DNA of 64,000 nucleotides from Bacteroidota bacterium. Lineage in GTDB: Bacteria > Bacteroidota > Ignavibacteria > Ignavibacteriales > Ignavibacteriaceae. This document shows positions 1 through 8,468 of the stretch, in pieces. The stretch lies in NCBI GenBank assembly GCA_021824145.1, contig JAKALM010000002.1, positions 1 to 64,000 of the forward strand, read 5' to 3'. Numbering within the stretch: position 1 is the stretch's first letter; each line of letters begins with the position of its first letter. The notes under the pieces are model-generated. The model was not told the DNA's origin and did no database searches. It saw nothing but the letters and a program-made list of their open reading frames with translations. The translations under genes were made by a program, and so were the position numbers.

Positions 1-824
1 GGAAGAAGAAAAATATTCGATGCGTAATTTAAAGAAGCAATTCCACCTTGAGGAACAGAGTTAAAAAAATACCTATCAGCAAGCAAATAAATTTGACTTA
101 TTGATTCAATTAAAATTGTGATAATTAACGAATAATTTAAGATGGACAGATTGTTCTTCGACTTTATAAAACTAATTATGTTTAATCTTACTTTTGATTT
201 TATTTTAAATAAAAGAAATATTAATTGAAGAAAACTTCCCGCTATATAGCCATAAGGAATTGTGTAGACGCCGACTTTCCCCGAAAAAATAATAACAATA
301 ATGATTATCGAAATATTCAAAAATAACTGAGAATATGCTGGCAGCTTAAATTCGAATTCGGCTTGCAGATAAGCTGCTAAAACTGAAAATGAAGTATTTA
401 GCGGAATGGTTATTAAAAAAATTCTAAATACTTCAAGTGCCGAATTGAATATAGATATTGATCCCGGTTGGATATATAATTTTATAATAACATTCGATAA
501 AAAAAATAACGCTGCTGATAATACAATGCTCCAAATAGTAAATTGCCAGAAAGTTATGTTGATAAATTTTTTCGAACTTTCCGGCTCATTAATTTTTATA
601 CGGTTATAGTTTGGAATAAAATAATTTTGACTAAGATAGAGTATAATCGAATTGATAGTTAATGGAAGCACCGCTCCAACTAAATAAAGGTCGTATTGTG
701 CATTTAAACCGAAAAAATTTGCAAACACTATTTCACGAATTAATCCTAAACCTTTTCCCACCAAACCTACGGCAGTAATTAAAATTGAAGCTCCCGCAAC
801 CGTAGATGTAAAATTTTTTTTCAT
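1..824 (-). CDS. MurJ/Wzx-like lipid-linked glycan flippase (3' end outside window)
   Basis: This is an integral membrane protein of the MATE/MVF (MOP) superfamily that probably flips a lipid-linked saccharide across the inner membrane. Reading the minus strand from ATG at 824 gives an uninterrupted frame to the window edge, about 274 residues. The start MKKNFTSTVAG is followed by VGKGLGLIREIVFANFFG, the N-terminal motif typical of MurJ-like proteins. Later come many hydrophobic segments and QGGIASLNYAS, which resembles the MurJ family around TM7-8. It starts 5 bases after the UDP-glucuronate decarboxylase stop, so it is the last visible gene of the exopolysaccharide operon. That context favours a Wzx-like role over true lipid II flipping, but sequence alone does not decide. 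No strong Shine-Dalgarno is visible; translational coupling is likely. Confidence 0.8.
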   Translation of the reverse strand, partial: MKKNFTSTVAGASILITAVGLVGKGLGLIREIVFANFFGLNAQYDLYLVGAVLPLTINSIILYLSQNYFIPNYNRIKINEPESSKKFINITFWQFTIWSIVLSAALFFLSNVIIKLYIQPGSISIFNSALEVFRIFLITIPLNTSFSVLAAYLQAEFEFKLPAYSQLFLNISIIIIVIIFSGKVGVYTIPYGYIAGSFLQLIFLLFKIKSKVRLNIISFIKSKNNLSILNYSLIITILIESISQIYLLADRYFFNSVPQGGIASLNYASNIFLL

Positions 825-829
825 TAGAT

Positions 830-1774
830 CTAAGGAGTGATAACTTTCTTAAAATAATCTAAAGTTATTTTCAAACCTTCAGATCTATCAACCTTAGGTG
901 CCCATCCTAAAATCCTTTTTGCTTTCTCGATATTCGGCTGCCGAATTTTGGGATCATCTTCCGGAAGTTCTTTATAGATAATTTTAGTTTTCGCGCCGGT
1001 TAATTTTATTATTTCTTCTGCAAATTGTTTAATAGTTATTTCTGCAGGGTTACCAATATTTACCGGATTGTTTTCATTAGACATTAATAGTTTGAAAATG
1101 CCATCGACCAAGTCCGATACATAACAAAAACTTCTTGTTTGCGAACCATCTCCAAAAACAGTTAAATCTTCTCCTCGAAGTGCTTGCCCGACAAAGGCAG
1201 GTAAAACTCTTCCATCATCAAGCCTCATTCGAGGGCCGTATGTATTAAATATTCTAACAATACGTGTATCAACTCCGTGGTAACGATGGTAAGCCATTGT
1301 CATGGCTTCTGCAAAACGCTTAGCTTCATCATAAACTCCACGCGGGCCAATTGGATTTACATTTCCCCAATAGTCTTCTGTTTGCGGATGAACACTGGGA
1401 TCACCATAAACTTCTGAAGTTGAAGCTAGCAGCATTCTTGCCTTTTTTTCTTTTGCTAAACCCAAAACTTTATGAGTTCCTAATGAACCAACTTTTAAAG
1501 TTTGAATCGGAAGTTTTAAATAATCAATCGGACTTGCAGGAGAAGCAAAATGAAGTACGTAATCAATTCTTCCGGGCAAAAATATATAATTAGTAATATC
1601 ATGTTTCACAAAAGAAAAATTTTCATTCCCCGCTAGATGGGAAATATTATTTATATTGCCAGTGATAAGATTATCGACACAAATAACTTTAAATCCTTCA
1701 GCAATTAATCGATCGCACAAATGTGAACCGAGAAATCCTGCGCCTCCAGTAACAACTGCCGTTGGTTTATACAA
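830..1774 (-). CDS. UDP-glucuronate decarboxylase (UDP-xylose synthase), SDR family
   Basis: This cytoplasmic NAD-dependent enzyme of the extended SDR family probably converts UDP-glucuronate to UDP-xylose for surface polysaccharide. The Rossmann motif [10 protein letters not shown] lies at residues 9-18. The catalytic set is S120-E121 in STSEVYGDP, with Y148 and K152 in the YDEAK motif. FNTYGPRM and [14 protein letters not shown] are conserved in this family. The length of 314 residues fits bacterial UXS enzymes. The start is TTG at 1774 with AAGGAG about ten bases upstream. It lies 11 bases after the chain-length protein gene and directly before the flippase, so it supplies sugar nucleotide within the same operon. 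A related epimerase/dehydratase with another sugar product is possible but less likely. Confidence 0.88.
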   Translation of the reverse strand: MYKPTAVVTGGAGFLGSHLCDRLIAEGFKVICVDNLITGNINNISHLAGNENFSFVKHDITNYIFLPGRIDYVLHFASPASPIDYLKLPIQTLKVGSLGTHKVLGLAKEKKARMLLASTSEVYGDPSVHPQTEDYWGNVNPIGPRGVYDEAKRFAEAMTMAYHRYHGVDTRIVRIFNTYGPRMRLDDGRVLPAFVGQALRGEDLTVFGDGSQTRSFCYVSDLVDGIFKLLMSNENNPVNIGNPAEITIKQFAEEIIKLTGAKTKIIYKELPEDDPKIRQPNIEKAKRILGWAPKVDRSEGLKITLDYFKKVITP

Positions 1775-1785
1775 ATTCTATCTCC

Positions 1786-2925
1786 TTATTTTTCTTTTTT
1801 GAAAATATACATTTTTTTATATTCATAAATGCTCGAGAAACACATCAATAAAAAAACAAAAATTCCTCCAATGATGGACGAGAAGATCGGTCGAGGTGAA
1901 ACAGCACTTAATGGTGGAACTGCTGAATCCAAAACTTGAACTGTTGGAAGATCTTTATTTTCTTGGATTAACTCTTTATAATATTGCTGCTGCAGCAATG
2001 AATAAACTTCATTTTGAATTTTTACTTCACGAAGCAAGTTTGCCAATTTTTTCCCAAGCTCTGGTACATCTTTAAATGTAAGCAGATAATCTTGGTTACC
2101 CATTTCCATTTTGGAATACTGGTCTTTCAATTGCTGCAATTTTTCTTTTAATGCAATTAAGGTTTTGTTATCTTCTTTTAGATTAGATTCTAAAGTTCCA
2201 ATTTCAATTTCAGTTTTTACAATTTCAGCTCTGATATTTGCGGCGGCATCAATTGCAGCATTAACTTGCTGCGGCAATGAAACAGTTTTATTTTTTTCTT
2301 GGAAAAACATTAATTCATTTTCGACAGAGTCTAATCGAGCTTTTGTCTGTGTCAATTGCTGGCCAATAAACTCTCGTGTTTTCTGTGCTTTAGAAATTAA
2401 TTTATCGCGATTAATTTTATCAAGTGCTTCAACAAAACTGTTGGAAAGATCTGCGGCTAAATTTTTTATTGAATCTTTCTGACTTCCAAAAATTGGGAAC
2501 AGAGAAGTTGATACATTTACGCTTAACGAAATTATCCCTTCTTTAGACACTTCAACGTTTAGTTCTTTATCTAATTTCTCAGCAGCTTTAAATTTATTCT
2601 TAATTCCATAAAACGATTCTATATTATTTTTTTCAATTACATAAAGCGCTGCTGATCTGCTTTTCAAAATTTCCATGTAAAGCTGTGAATTGCCAGAAGC
2701 ACCTTCACCAAGTAATAAATTTGAGAAATCTTGACCACCCAACAAACTTTGAACTCCACCTAATCTGTTGTTTTGTTCCGGCGGCAAAACTGTAACTTTA
2801 GCTTGATACGTTAGAGGATAAATAAAAAATAAAATTAGGAAGATAATAACAATTGAAAGAATCGTTATTTGAGAAATTTTCTTTCTGTTAATAATGATAA
2901 TATTTAATATTTCATGATAGCTCAA
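1786..2925 (-). CDS. Wzz/GumC-like polysaccharide chain-length determinant
   Basis: This inner-membrane polysaccharide co-polymerase would set chain length and couple to the outer-membrane export pore. The architecture is typical: a cytoplasmic N-terminus, a TM segment near residues 20-42 (ILSIVIIFLILFFIY), a long periplasmic coiled-coil region (KARLDSVENEL, LKEKLQQLKDQYSKME), a proline-rich PPLSAVSPRP stretch and a C-terminal TM (IIGGIFVFLLMCF). No C-terminal BY-kinase domain is present. The frame is open back to a TTG at 2946 inside the preceding gene. The TTG at 2925, preceded by GAGG and lying just after the upstream stop, is the more likely start. The pore gene ends 4 bases upstream, which indicates coupled translation. 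Confidence 0.85.
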   Translation of the reverse strand: MSYHEILNIIIINRKKISQITILSIVIIFLILFFIYPLTYQAKVTVLPPEQNNRLGGVQSLLGGQDFSNLLLGEGASGNSQLYMEILKSRSAALYVIEKNNIESFYGIKNKFKAAEKLDKELNVEVSKEGIISLSVNVSTSLFPIFGSQKDSIKNLAADLSNSFVEALDKINRDKLISKAQKTREFIGQQLTQTKARLDSVENELMFFQEKNKTVSLPQQVNAAIDAAANIRAEIVKTEIEIGTLESNLKEDNKTLIALKEKLQQLKDQYSKMEMGNQDYLLTFKDVPELGKKLANLLREVKIQNEVYSLLQQQYYKELIQENKDLPTVQVLDSAVPPLSAVSPRPIFSSIIGGIFVFLLMCFSSIYEYKKMYIFKKEK

Positions 2926-2929
2926 TTTT

Positions 2930-4597
2930 CTATTTCCTCGATGCAACTACGACTGCAACAGTGGCAGCTACTATTGCTGCTAATTGTCCTACAACTTGAA
3001 GCGAGGTAGTAAACACATCCCAAAATTTTGGTGCTGGTGGCTCTTCAGGTACCCAAATTGCATCGCCAGGATATAATTGATCAACTTTACTTGCATAAAC
3101 CCACTCGCCAGAGTTTGCTCTTATAACTCGAACATCGCCGGTTTCAGCTCTCCATCCATAACCGCCAGCCATGCGAATGTAATCTTCAACCTTTAAATTT
3201 TTTTGATAAATTATATCTCCAGGATTTATAACTTGCCCAAGCATAATAATATAATTTTTAGCTTCCGGCACATTTATAACATCTCCGTTTTTTAAAACAA
3301 CATCTTCCGATTCATCATTATTAATAAAGAGAGCATTAAAATCGACAACTACTTTACCTTTTCGCTGCCGCGACTTTGCTTTGAAGTAGTCATATTCATC
3401 GTCAGTCATATCTTTTCGCTGCATTTCTTTTAATCGATCATATTCAGGATCATTTTCAACAGTTCCTAAATTCCTAAATAAACTTGCATCAACTAAAGAA
3501 GCATCTTTCAAAAAACCGCCGGCTTCCTCTATAACCTCTTTTAAAGTTGTTTTATCTTCAATAATTTTATAATAGCCAGGATATTTTACCCAGCCTTCTA
3601 CTTTAACAAATCTATCAATATAATATTGAGGAATTTCCCTGACTAATATCATATCCTGCTTATTGAGTAAAATATTTTTTTCTTTTAACTGATTAAATGA
3701 ATAGTAATAACTTTTTTGATTTTTACCTATTGGATCGAATTTAACAACTTCAATTGAATCAGTTTTTGCTTTGCTTAAAAAGCCCCCAGCTAATTTTATA
3801 AAATCACTTACCGTTTCTCCATTTATATATTCATAAATTCCAGGATATTTTACTTCACCTCTAATTGAAACAACCTCATCAACTTTGTCTACAATAACAG
3901 CATCACCTTCTCTAAGCATCGGATTATTATTTTTGTCTCCAAATCTTAAATACTTCAAAAAGTCATATGCTTTTGAAGAGCTATCTCTACCGATAATTTT
4001 AATATTTCTATAATTTGAAGTTTTTGATAAACCGTATGAATTTGAAATCAAATCAATCAATCTTGAATTTCCAGGAAGAGTGTAAGAAGAAGGTTTATTA
4101 ACGTCGCCAAGCAAAGAAACTTTAATTTTTCTAAAGTCAACTAATGAAATAAACACATCAACATTTTTATAATATTTATTAATAAGAGAATCTATTTTTT
4201 CTTTAGAATCAGCTAAAGTTGAATTGCGAAGATCAACGGCGCCAACCTTTGGAATAAACAGAAAGCCTTCCTGGTTAATCATCAGGTTAAAAGATAAATC
4301 TTGGACACCATTTATCGAAATAAATAATTTATCTCCAGGCCCTACTATATATTCTTTGGGATTAACACTGCCATCGGTAGCTTCTACCATATAATTCTGC
4401 GCAATAACAGAATCCATTTTGCCGGCAAATGATCTTTCTTTATAATCCGGAAAATTTTGGGAAAATAATGATTGGCTAAGTAAGACTGATAAGATTATTA
4501 ATAATAAAAAAAATTTTTCCAATTCAGTAAAACGTTTAAAAATATTCCTTAAGAAAATACAATTATGAACTCCTTTATTCAGCCATTTGGCAAGCAT
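2930..4597 (-). CDS. SLBB-domain polysaccharide export protein (Wza/GumB-like)
   Basis: This is a probable outer-membrane or periplasmic polysaccharide export pore. A hydrophobic signal segment (FFLLLIILSVLLSQSLFSQ) ends near residue 47, followed by the poly-export domain with YIVGPGDKLFISINGVQDL. Several SLBB repeats follow, recognisable by lines such as SIRGEVKYPGIYEYINGET, VEGWVKYPGYYKIIEDKTT and MLGQVINPGDIIYQKNLKV. The 555-residue length is long for Wza and reflects repeated SLBB units. A short hydrophobic C-terminal segment (VGQLAAIVAATVAVVVA) could be the membrane-spanning helix. The ATG at 4597 gives an unusually long n-region; an in-frame TTG at 4522 just before the signal segment is an alternative start. 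It precedes the Wzz-like gene. Confidence 0.85.
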   Translation of the reverse strand: MLAKWLNKGVHNCIFLRNIFKRFTELEKFFLLLIILSVLLSQSLFSQNFPDYKERSFAGKMDSVIAQNYMVEATDGSVNPKEYIVGPGDKLFISINGVQDLSFNLMINQEGFLFIPKVGAVDLRNSTLADSKEKIDSLINKYYKNVDVFISLVDFRKIKVSLLGDVNKPSSYTLPGNSRLIDLISNSYGLSKTSNYRNIKIIGRDSSSKAYDFLKYLRFGDKNNNPMLREGDAVIVDKVDEVVSIRGEVKYPGIYEYINGETVSDFIKLAGGFLSKAKTDSIEVVKFDPIGKNQKSYYYSFNQLKEKNILLNKQDMILVREIPQYYIDRFVKVEGWVKYPGYYKIIEDKTTLKEVIEEAGGFLKDASLVDASLFRNLGTVENDPEYDRLKEMQRKDMTDDEYDYFKAKSRQRKGKVVVDFNALFINNDESEDVVLKNGDVINVPEAKNYIIMLGQVINPGDIIYQKNLKVEDYIRMAGGYGWRAETGDVRVIRANSGEWVYASKVDQLYPGDAIWVPEEPPAPKFWDVFTTSLQVVGQLAAIVAATVAVVVASRK

Positions 4598-4641
4598 ATT
4601 TTAATTTCTCTTTGTAAAAATTAGGAAATAATTCATTTAGT

Positions 4642-5505
4642 TCAAACCTTTAGAGTTATTTTCCTTAGAGAAAATATACAAATTATTGCGCTGATTGTTG
4701 GTCCAATTGCTAATAATAACAAAATGTAATATTGATAATTTATTTTAATAAACCTTTGAAATTCAACTAAGCTGGAAAAATTATAAATTAAAATATAAAA
4801 TGCAGCCAATGAAATAATACTGGAAATAATTCCGATAATTATTCCATTCAAGATGATTGGCATTTTAACTGTTGATAACTTAGCGCCAACCAACTTCATC
4901 GTTTCAAGTTCTTCGTATTTCGATTTTGTTATTAGTTTCATTGTACTATAAACAACATAAATTGCAATCAGAAATAATATAGCTGTAATGATGAATATAT
5001 ATTTCTTTATTTTGTTTATCCATGATAGAACTTTATAAATAAATTCTTTTTGAAATACAACTTCATCTACACCATTCATTTTCGAAAGTGAATTTATAAT
5101 TTTATTCATTGAATCGCGCTCAATAAAACTTTCATTTAAAGTTATTAAGAATGATGCTGGAAGCGGATTATAATCAAGAATCGTTCTAAAGTCTTCTCCA
5201 GTTTCTTTTATAAAATTTTGTGCCGCTTGGTTTTTATCTATATATGAAATTTTATTTATATATTTTTTGCCTGATAAACTTGCTTTCAACTCGGCAATAT
5301 CTCCGGTCTTTAATGAATCTTTTAAAAATACATTTATATTTACATTAGTAGTAATTTTTCGCTGAAGTTCATTTGAAAGTTGAATTGTAATAAGTGAAGC
5401 AGCAATTAGAAACACAGCAATGCTTGTTGAAATTAATGAAAGGAAAAAAGAGGATTTTGCCCTGCCAATTAATTTAAATGCTTCTCGCAGCCAAAAATTT
5501 ATCAT
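4642..5505 (-). CDS. ftsX: Cell division protein FtsX
   Basis: FtsX is the permease-like partner of FtsE and regulates cell-wall hydrolases during division. The 287 residues show the FtsX layout: a short cytoplasmic N-terminus, TM1 around residues 22-45 (FLSLISTSIAVFLIAASLITI), a periplasmic loop of about 120 residues with INVFLKDSLKTGDI and SYIDKNQA, and then three C-terminal TM segments (IFIITAILFLIAIYVVYST, IILNGIIIGIISSIISLAA and YILLLLAIGPTISAIIC). The LETMKLVGAK element before TM3 is characteristic. The ATG at 5505 fits. No ftsE is nearby, so the pair is split in this genome as in several Bacteroidota. It lies between lipoprotein genes and the export operon on the same strand. Confidence 0.9.
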   Translation of the reverse strand: MINFWLREAFKLIGRAKSSFFLSLISTSIAVFLIAASLITIQLSNELQRKITTNVNINVFLKDSLKTGDIAELKASLSGKKYINKISYIDKNQAAQNFIKETGEDFRTILDYNPLPASFLITLNESFIERDSMNKIINSLSKMNGVDEVVFQKEFIYKVLSWINKIKKYIFIITAILFLIAIYVVYSTMKLITKSKYEELETMKLVGAKLSTVKMPIILNGIIIGIISSIISLAAFYILIYNFSSLVEFQRFIKINYQYYILLLLAIGPTISAIICIFSLRKITLKV

Positions 5506-5549
5506 TGCTCTAATTTATTTAGTAAAAATTTTGTACAAAATTAAATCAT

Positions 5550-6059
5550 TTAGAAATTAGATTCATCAATCCATCTGGTAATTAACCATTTACTAGTTTG
5601 CGGATTTTTTGTTAAAGTCATATTTACACGGCCATCTAATCTTTCAATATCTGTCGGACTAAAAGTAATTGTTAAATTAAATCCACGAACAATATTAGCA
5701 GAAGAAGAATCAATAGTAGACAATACTATATTATTCCAAATTAAATCAAGGCGCTGCGAGTTTTGAAAAAGACCGTAAGTAGTTTTCATCTCTTCATCTC
5801 TTCCCCACGAAACATCAACACCTTGATCATAATCTCTATAAGTAAAAATAAAATTTTCATCAATTAGATTTCCGTATATAATCGTATCTCTAAAAGTATA
5901 AGCATATTGAAAGTTTTGAAAAACTCCATCGATAGTTTTCTGATCCGAAATGGTTGACGAAGGATTATTTGAACTTTCATCTAAAGAGGGCGCAAAAGGA
6001 TTTTTACAACCTGTAAATAACAAAAGTACAATCAAATATGGAGTTATTTTTTTATTAAT
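5550..6059 (-). CDS. Small lipoprotein, probable NTF2-like fold, apparent ATT start
   Basis: The family is not recognised. The protein has a lipobox ending LLFTGC, then a linker and a domain with NFQYAYTFRDTIIYGNLID and a C-terminal KWLITRWIDE, reminiscent of SnoaL/NTF2-like exported proteins. The only standard start in frame before the lipobox is TTG at 6035, which would leave a ten-residue signal peptide without positive charge. Reading from ATT at 6059 gives MNKKITPYLIVLLLFTGC, a normal lipoprotein signal. GGGAGG lies four bases upstream, and the ATT overlaps the preceding stop as ATTAA. I therefore favour ATT initiation. It resembles the preceding lipoprotein in size and layout and may be a diverged paralogue. 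Function is unknown. Confidence 0.75.
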   Translation of the reverse strand: MNKKITPYLIVLLLFTGCKNPFAPSLDESSNNPSSTISDQKTIDGVFQNFQYAYTFRDTIIYGNLIDENFIFTYRDYDQGVDVSWGRDEEMKTTYGLFQNSQRLDLIWNNIVLSTIDSSSANIVRGFNLTITFSPTDIERLDGRVNMTLTKNPQTSKWLITRWIDESNF

Positions 6060-6630
6060 ATGTCCTCCCTTTTAATTCGCTCCAACTTGGCAAATCGCTA
6101 TTTTTAGTATCCTGCCAAAAATAAATACTCCAGATAGATCTGGAATCTCTAATCATATTAAATCTTAAAGCACCTTGATAGTTTTGTGGAAAATTTGGGT
6201 CTGTAGTTGGCACAGATAAATTATAAGAAGCTGTGTAAATTAAACTATCACCTTGCGGACTTTCTGATGCATTTGATAAAGTAAGAGTTATCGGCAAAGA
6301 TTGAGGAACTTTTGCAATCAAATTATTAAAATATTGTTCTTCATTTTTCTTTCCCCAATCTTCTGATAACGCTGGGAACTGCGAAAGCGCACTGCTTGAA
6401 GGTGAGAATACAAAAACTTTTTGGGAATATGAAGGATCTGATAAACAAGAAAGATAATTTTCTACACTTTTATCTTGTAATGAATTAATAAAATTTGAAA
6501 TTAATATATCCGGAGTAACAGCTTGCTGGTAATTTGATCGAGGTTGATTAGGTGTTTCGGCGCTGCGAGTAGTAAATAAGTCGCATCCATTTATCAAAAG
6601 TAAAAAAATTATAAAAGGCAAAAACTTCAT
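6055..6630 (-). CDS. Lipoprotein of unknown function, probable NTF2-like fold
   Basis: The ATG at 6630 gives MKFLPFIIFLLLINGCDLF, a clean lipoprotein signal with lipobox LINGC; a TTG six bases further upstream is open but unnecessary. After a Ser/Pro/Gln-rich linker come ILISNFINSLQDKSVENYLSCLSD, then a beta-rich region ending WSIYFWQDTKNSDLPSWSELKG. The helix, cone-like beta pattern and closing Trp-x-Ile-x-x-Trp match the neighbouring lipoprotein and suggest an NTF2/SnoaL-like domain, though no family is assigned. The GGGAGG inside the last codons serves as the ribosome-binding site of the next gene. It lies between recR and that second lipoprotein on the same strand. The substrate or partner is unknown. 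Confidence 0.78.
   Translation of the reverse strand: MKFLPFIIFLLLINGCDLFTTRSAETPNQPRSNYQQAVTPDILISNFINSLQDKSVENYLSCLSDPSYSQKVFVFSPSSSALSQFPALSEDWGKKNEEQYFNNLIAKVPQSLPITLTLSNASESPQGDSLIYTASYNLSVPTTDPNFPQNYQGALRFNMIRDSRSIWSIYFWQDTKNSDLPSWSELKGRTY
6064..6069 (-). promoter_or_regulatory. Shine-Dalgarno GGGAGG that decides an ATT start
   Basis: GGGAGG on the minus strand sits four bases before ATT at 6059-6057. No ATG, GTG or TTG follows at a usable distance; the next standard codon in frame is TTG at 6035, with no purine-rich site in front of it. This is the main sequence support for the ATT start of the downstream lipoprotein. Confidence 0.6.
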
Positions 6631-6693
6631 CAGCAATTTGATCTATATTTAGAAAATAAATTGGATCAAAATTAAACTTAAATTTTTTGATCA

Positions 6694-7290
6694 TTACAAT
6701 TCTATTCTACCAACTACAGCCCGTCCTATTGTTGCTTCATCTGCAAATTCTAAATCACCGCCAATGGGCAAACCGCGTGCAATTCTCGAAACTTTAATTC
6801 CTAAAGGTTTTATCAATTTGGCAAGATACAAAGTTGTTGTCTCCCCTTCTGTATCAGGATTTATAGCTAAAATAATTTCTTTGATATCTTCGGTTTCAAA
6901 TCTTTTTAATAACTCCTTTATTTTTAAAGATTCTGCACTAACACCAGAAAGAGGTGAAAGTACACCACCTAAAACATGATATACGCCATTAAACTCATTA
7001 GTTTTTTCAATTGCAATTACATCGCTTACATCTTCAACTACACAAACAATTTTATTATCTCTTTTTTGATTCTTACAAATTTCACAAAATTCTTCTTCTG
7101 ACAAATTAAAACATCTTGAACAAAATTTTAATTTAGTCTTTAATTCTAAAATAGCATTAACAAGATTCTCAACAGACTCTTTGTCACTTTTTAAAAGATG
7201 AAGAGCCAATCTTTGAGCGGTCTTTTTACCAATGCTAGGTAATTTACTCAACTCTTCAATTGCTGAAACTAATGGCTCGGCTATTTGCAA
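6694..7290 (-). CDS. recR: Recombination protein RecR
   Basis: RecR works with RecO (and RecF) to load RecA at single-strand gaps. It has an N-terminal helix-hairpin-helix (SKLPSIGKKTAQRLALHLL), a Cys4 zinc finger with C57, C60, C69 and C72, and a Toprim domain beginning VCVVEDVSD with AINPDTEGETT. It ends in the usual ARGLPIGGDLEFADEATIGRA region. The length of 198 residues is standard. The start is TTG at 7290, one base after the ybaB stop, so the two are co-translated. This ybaB-recR pairing is widely conserved; dnaX, often upstream, is absent here. Confidence 0.97.
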   Translation of the reverse strand: MQIAEPLVSAIEELSKLPSIGKKTAQRLALHLLKSDKESVENLVNAILELKTKLKFCSRCFNLSEEEFCEICKNQKRDNKIVCVVEDVSDVIAIEKTNEFNGVYHVLGGVLSPLSGVSAESLKIKELLKRFETEDIKEIILAINPDTEGETTTLYLAKLIKPLGIKVSRIARGLPIGGDLEFADEATIGRAVVGRIEL

Positions 7291-7291
7291 T

Positions 7292-7618
7292 TTAAAATCC
7301 TGGAATATTAAAACCTGGAGGCAACATACCTTTTGTAACTTTAGACATTTCTTCTTCGGCTAATTTATTTGCAGAATGCAATGCTTTATTTACAGCGGCA
7401 ACAACCAAATCTTCTAATATTTCTTTTTCGTCTTTATTTATGACTTGCGGGTCAATAACTACAGAAACTAATTCTTTATTACCGTTTGCAGTAGCTTTTA
7501 TCATTCCACCGCCAGCTTCTTCGCTAACAGTTAAATCTCCAAGTTTGCTCTGAACCTTTTGCATCTCATCTTGTAATTTTTGAACTTGTTTCAACATTCC
7601 TTGCATTCCGCCTTTCAT
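7292..7618 (-). CDS. YbaB/EbfC family nucleoid-associated protein
   Basis: This small dimeric DNA-binding protein is typically encoded beside recR. The 108 residues comprise a Met/Gly start (MKGGMQGMLKQVQKLQDEM) forming the N-terminal helix, the beta hairpin VSEEAGGGMIKATANGNKEL, SVVIDPQVINKDEKEILEDL, a C-terminal helix and MLPPGFNIPGF. All are typical of the family. The start ATG at 7618 is preceded by GGAGG. It is the first gene of the long minus-strand run and lies divergent to the PurC-like gene; the roughly 140-base gap between them should hold both promoters, but no clear box was recognised. Confidence 0.95.
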   Translation of the reverse strand: MKGGMQGMLKQVQKLQDEMQKVQSKLGDLTVSEEAGGGMIKATANGNKELVSVVIDPQVINKDEKEILEDLVVAAVNKALHSANKLAEEEMSKVTKGMLPPGFNIPGF

Positions 7619-7760
7619 TTATCGCCTCCTGTCTATTTTATTCTACACTTTTAGTTATTTATATTTGATAAATTTTATAGTAAATATAATATAAACGATT
7701 GACTTTTTATATCTAATTTTTATAATTTCTACTACAGAATTAATAAAGGATATATCAGGG

Positions 7761-8465
7761 TTGAATAAAAACAACAACAATAATCATTTCGGAGAAGAAC
7801 TTCATAAAAAAGAATTACTTTTTGATGAAAAAGATTACTTCATTCTTGAATATTTTGATTTTATAAATTCAAATGGAGATAAAAAAGTTAAAATCAAAAA
7901 TTTGGGTGAAAAATTTGCTTTTATCAACTCATTCTTTTTTGATTATTTGAAGGAATATCATATCCCTGCCGCTTTTGTCAGAAATCATGACAAAAATTCT
8001 CTCAAATTTATTAAACATAAAAGATTTCCTTTCGGTATAAAAATTTTAAATATTATTGATAAAAGAACCGCAAAAATTTTTGGACATAAAGAAGGTGAAA
8101 TTCTCAATCTTCCCATTTTTGAATTGCATTATGGCAATGGTAAAGATTCTATGATTGCTGAAAGCCATTTAATTACGTTTGATTTATGTTCAATAGAAGA
8201 GTTAAAAATAATTAACAGAATATGTTCAAAAATTAATGCTGTACTAAAATCTTATTTTGAAAGAAGAGGCTATCTTCTTGCAGAAGCTACGTGCCACTTT
8301 GGTAAAAATGAAGATAAGATTTTTGTTGTTGACGATTTCACTCCACAAAGTTTGAAAATTATTCCTATCAATAAAACTGAAAAATCAATAGATCCTTATA
8401 AATTCTCCACTTCGTCTGAAATCAAGCACTATACAGATCACCTTTTCAATATGATGAGCGCTTAA
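7761..8465 (+). CDS. Divergent PurC (SAICAR synthetase)-like protein, likely catalytically degenerate
   Basis: Residues 16-190 align by eye with PurC from end to end: KKELLFDEK, then GDKKVKIKNLGEKFAFIN (PurC NGEKK..I.GKG..NN), FDYLKEYHIPAAFV, GHKEGEILNLPIFELHYGN, SMIAESH, and a helix matching TEEELEKI..L...VNE.L. The family's catalytic signatures are altered. The N-terminal EGKAKKxY loop is missing, the PLEVVVRNxxAGS motif reads PFGIKILNIIDKR, DFKLEFG reads EATCHFG, and DEISPDT reads DDFTPQS. ATP and CAIR binding therefore look impaired. The start is TTG at 7761. psd follows after 3 bases, and purS-purQ lie 1.4 kb downstream. It could be a regulatory pseudoenzyme or a repurposed enzyme; a true purC is expected elsewhere in the genome. 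Confidence 0.7.
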   Translation: MNKNNNNNHFGEELHKKELLFDEKDYFILEYFDFINSNGDKKVKIKNLGEKFAFINSFFFDYLKEYHIPAAFVRNHDKNSLKFIKHKRFPFGIKILNIIDKRTAKIFGHKEGEILNLPIFELHYGNGKDSMIAESHLITFDLCSIEELKIINRICSKINAVLKSYFERRGYLLAEATCHFGKNEDKIFVVDDFTPQSLKIIPINKTEKSIDPYKFSTSSEIKHYTDHLFNMMSA

Positions 8466-8468
8466 AAA

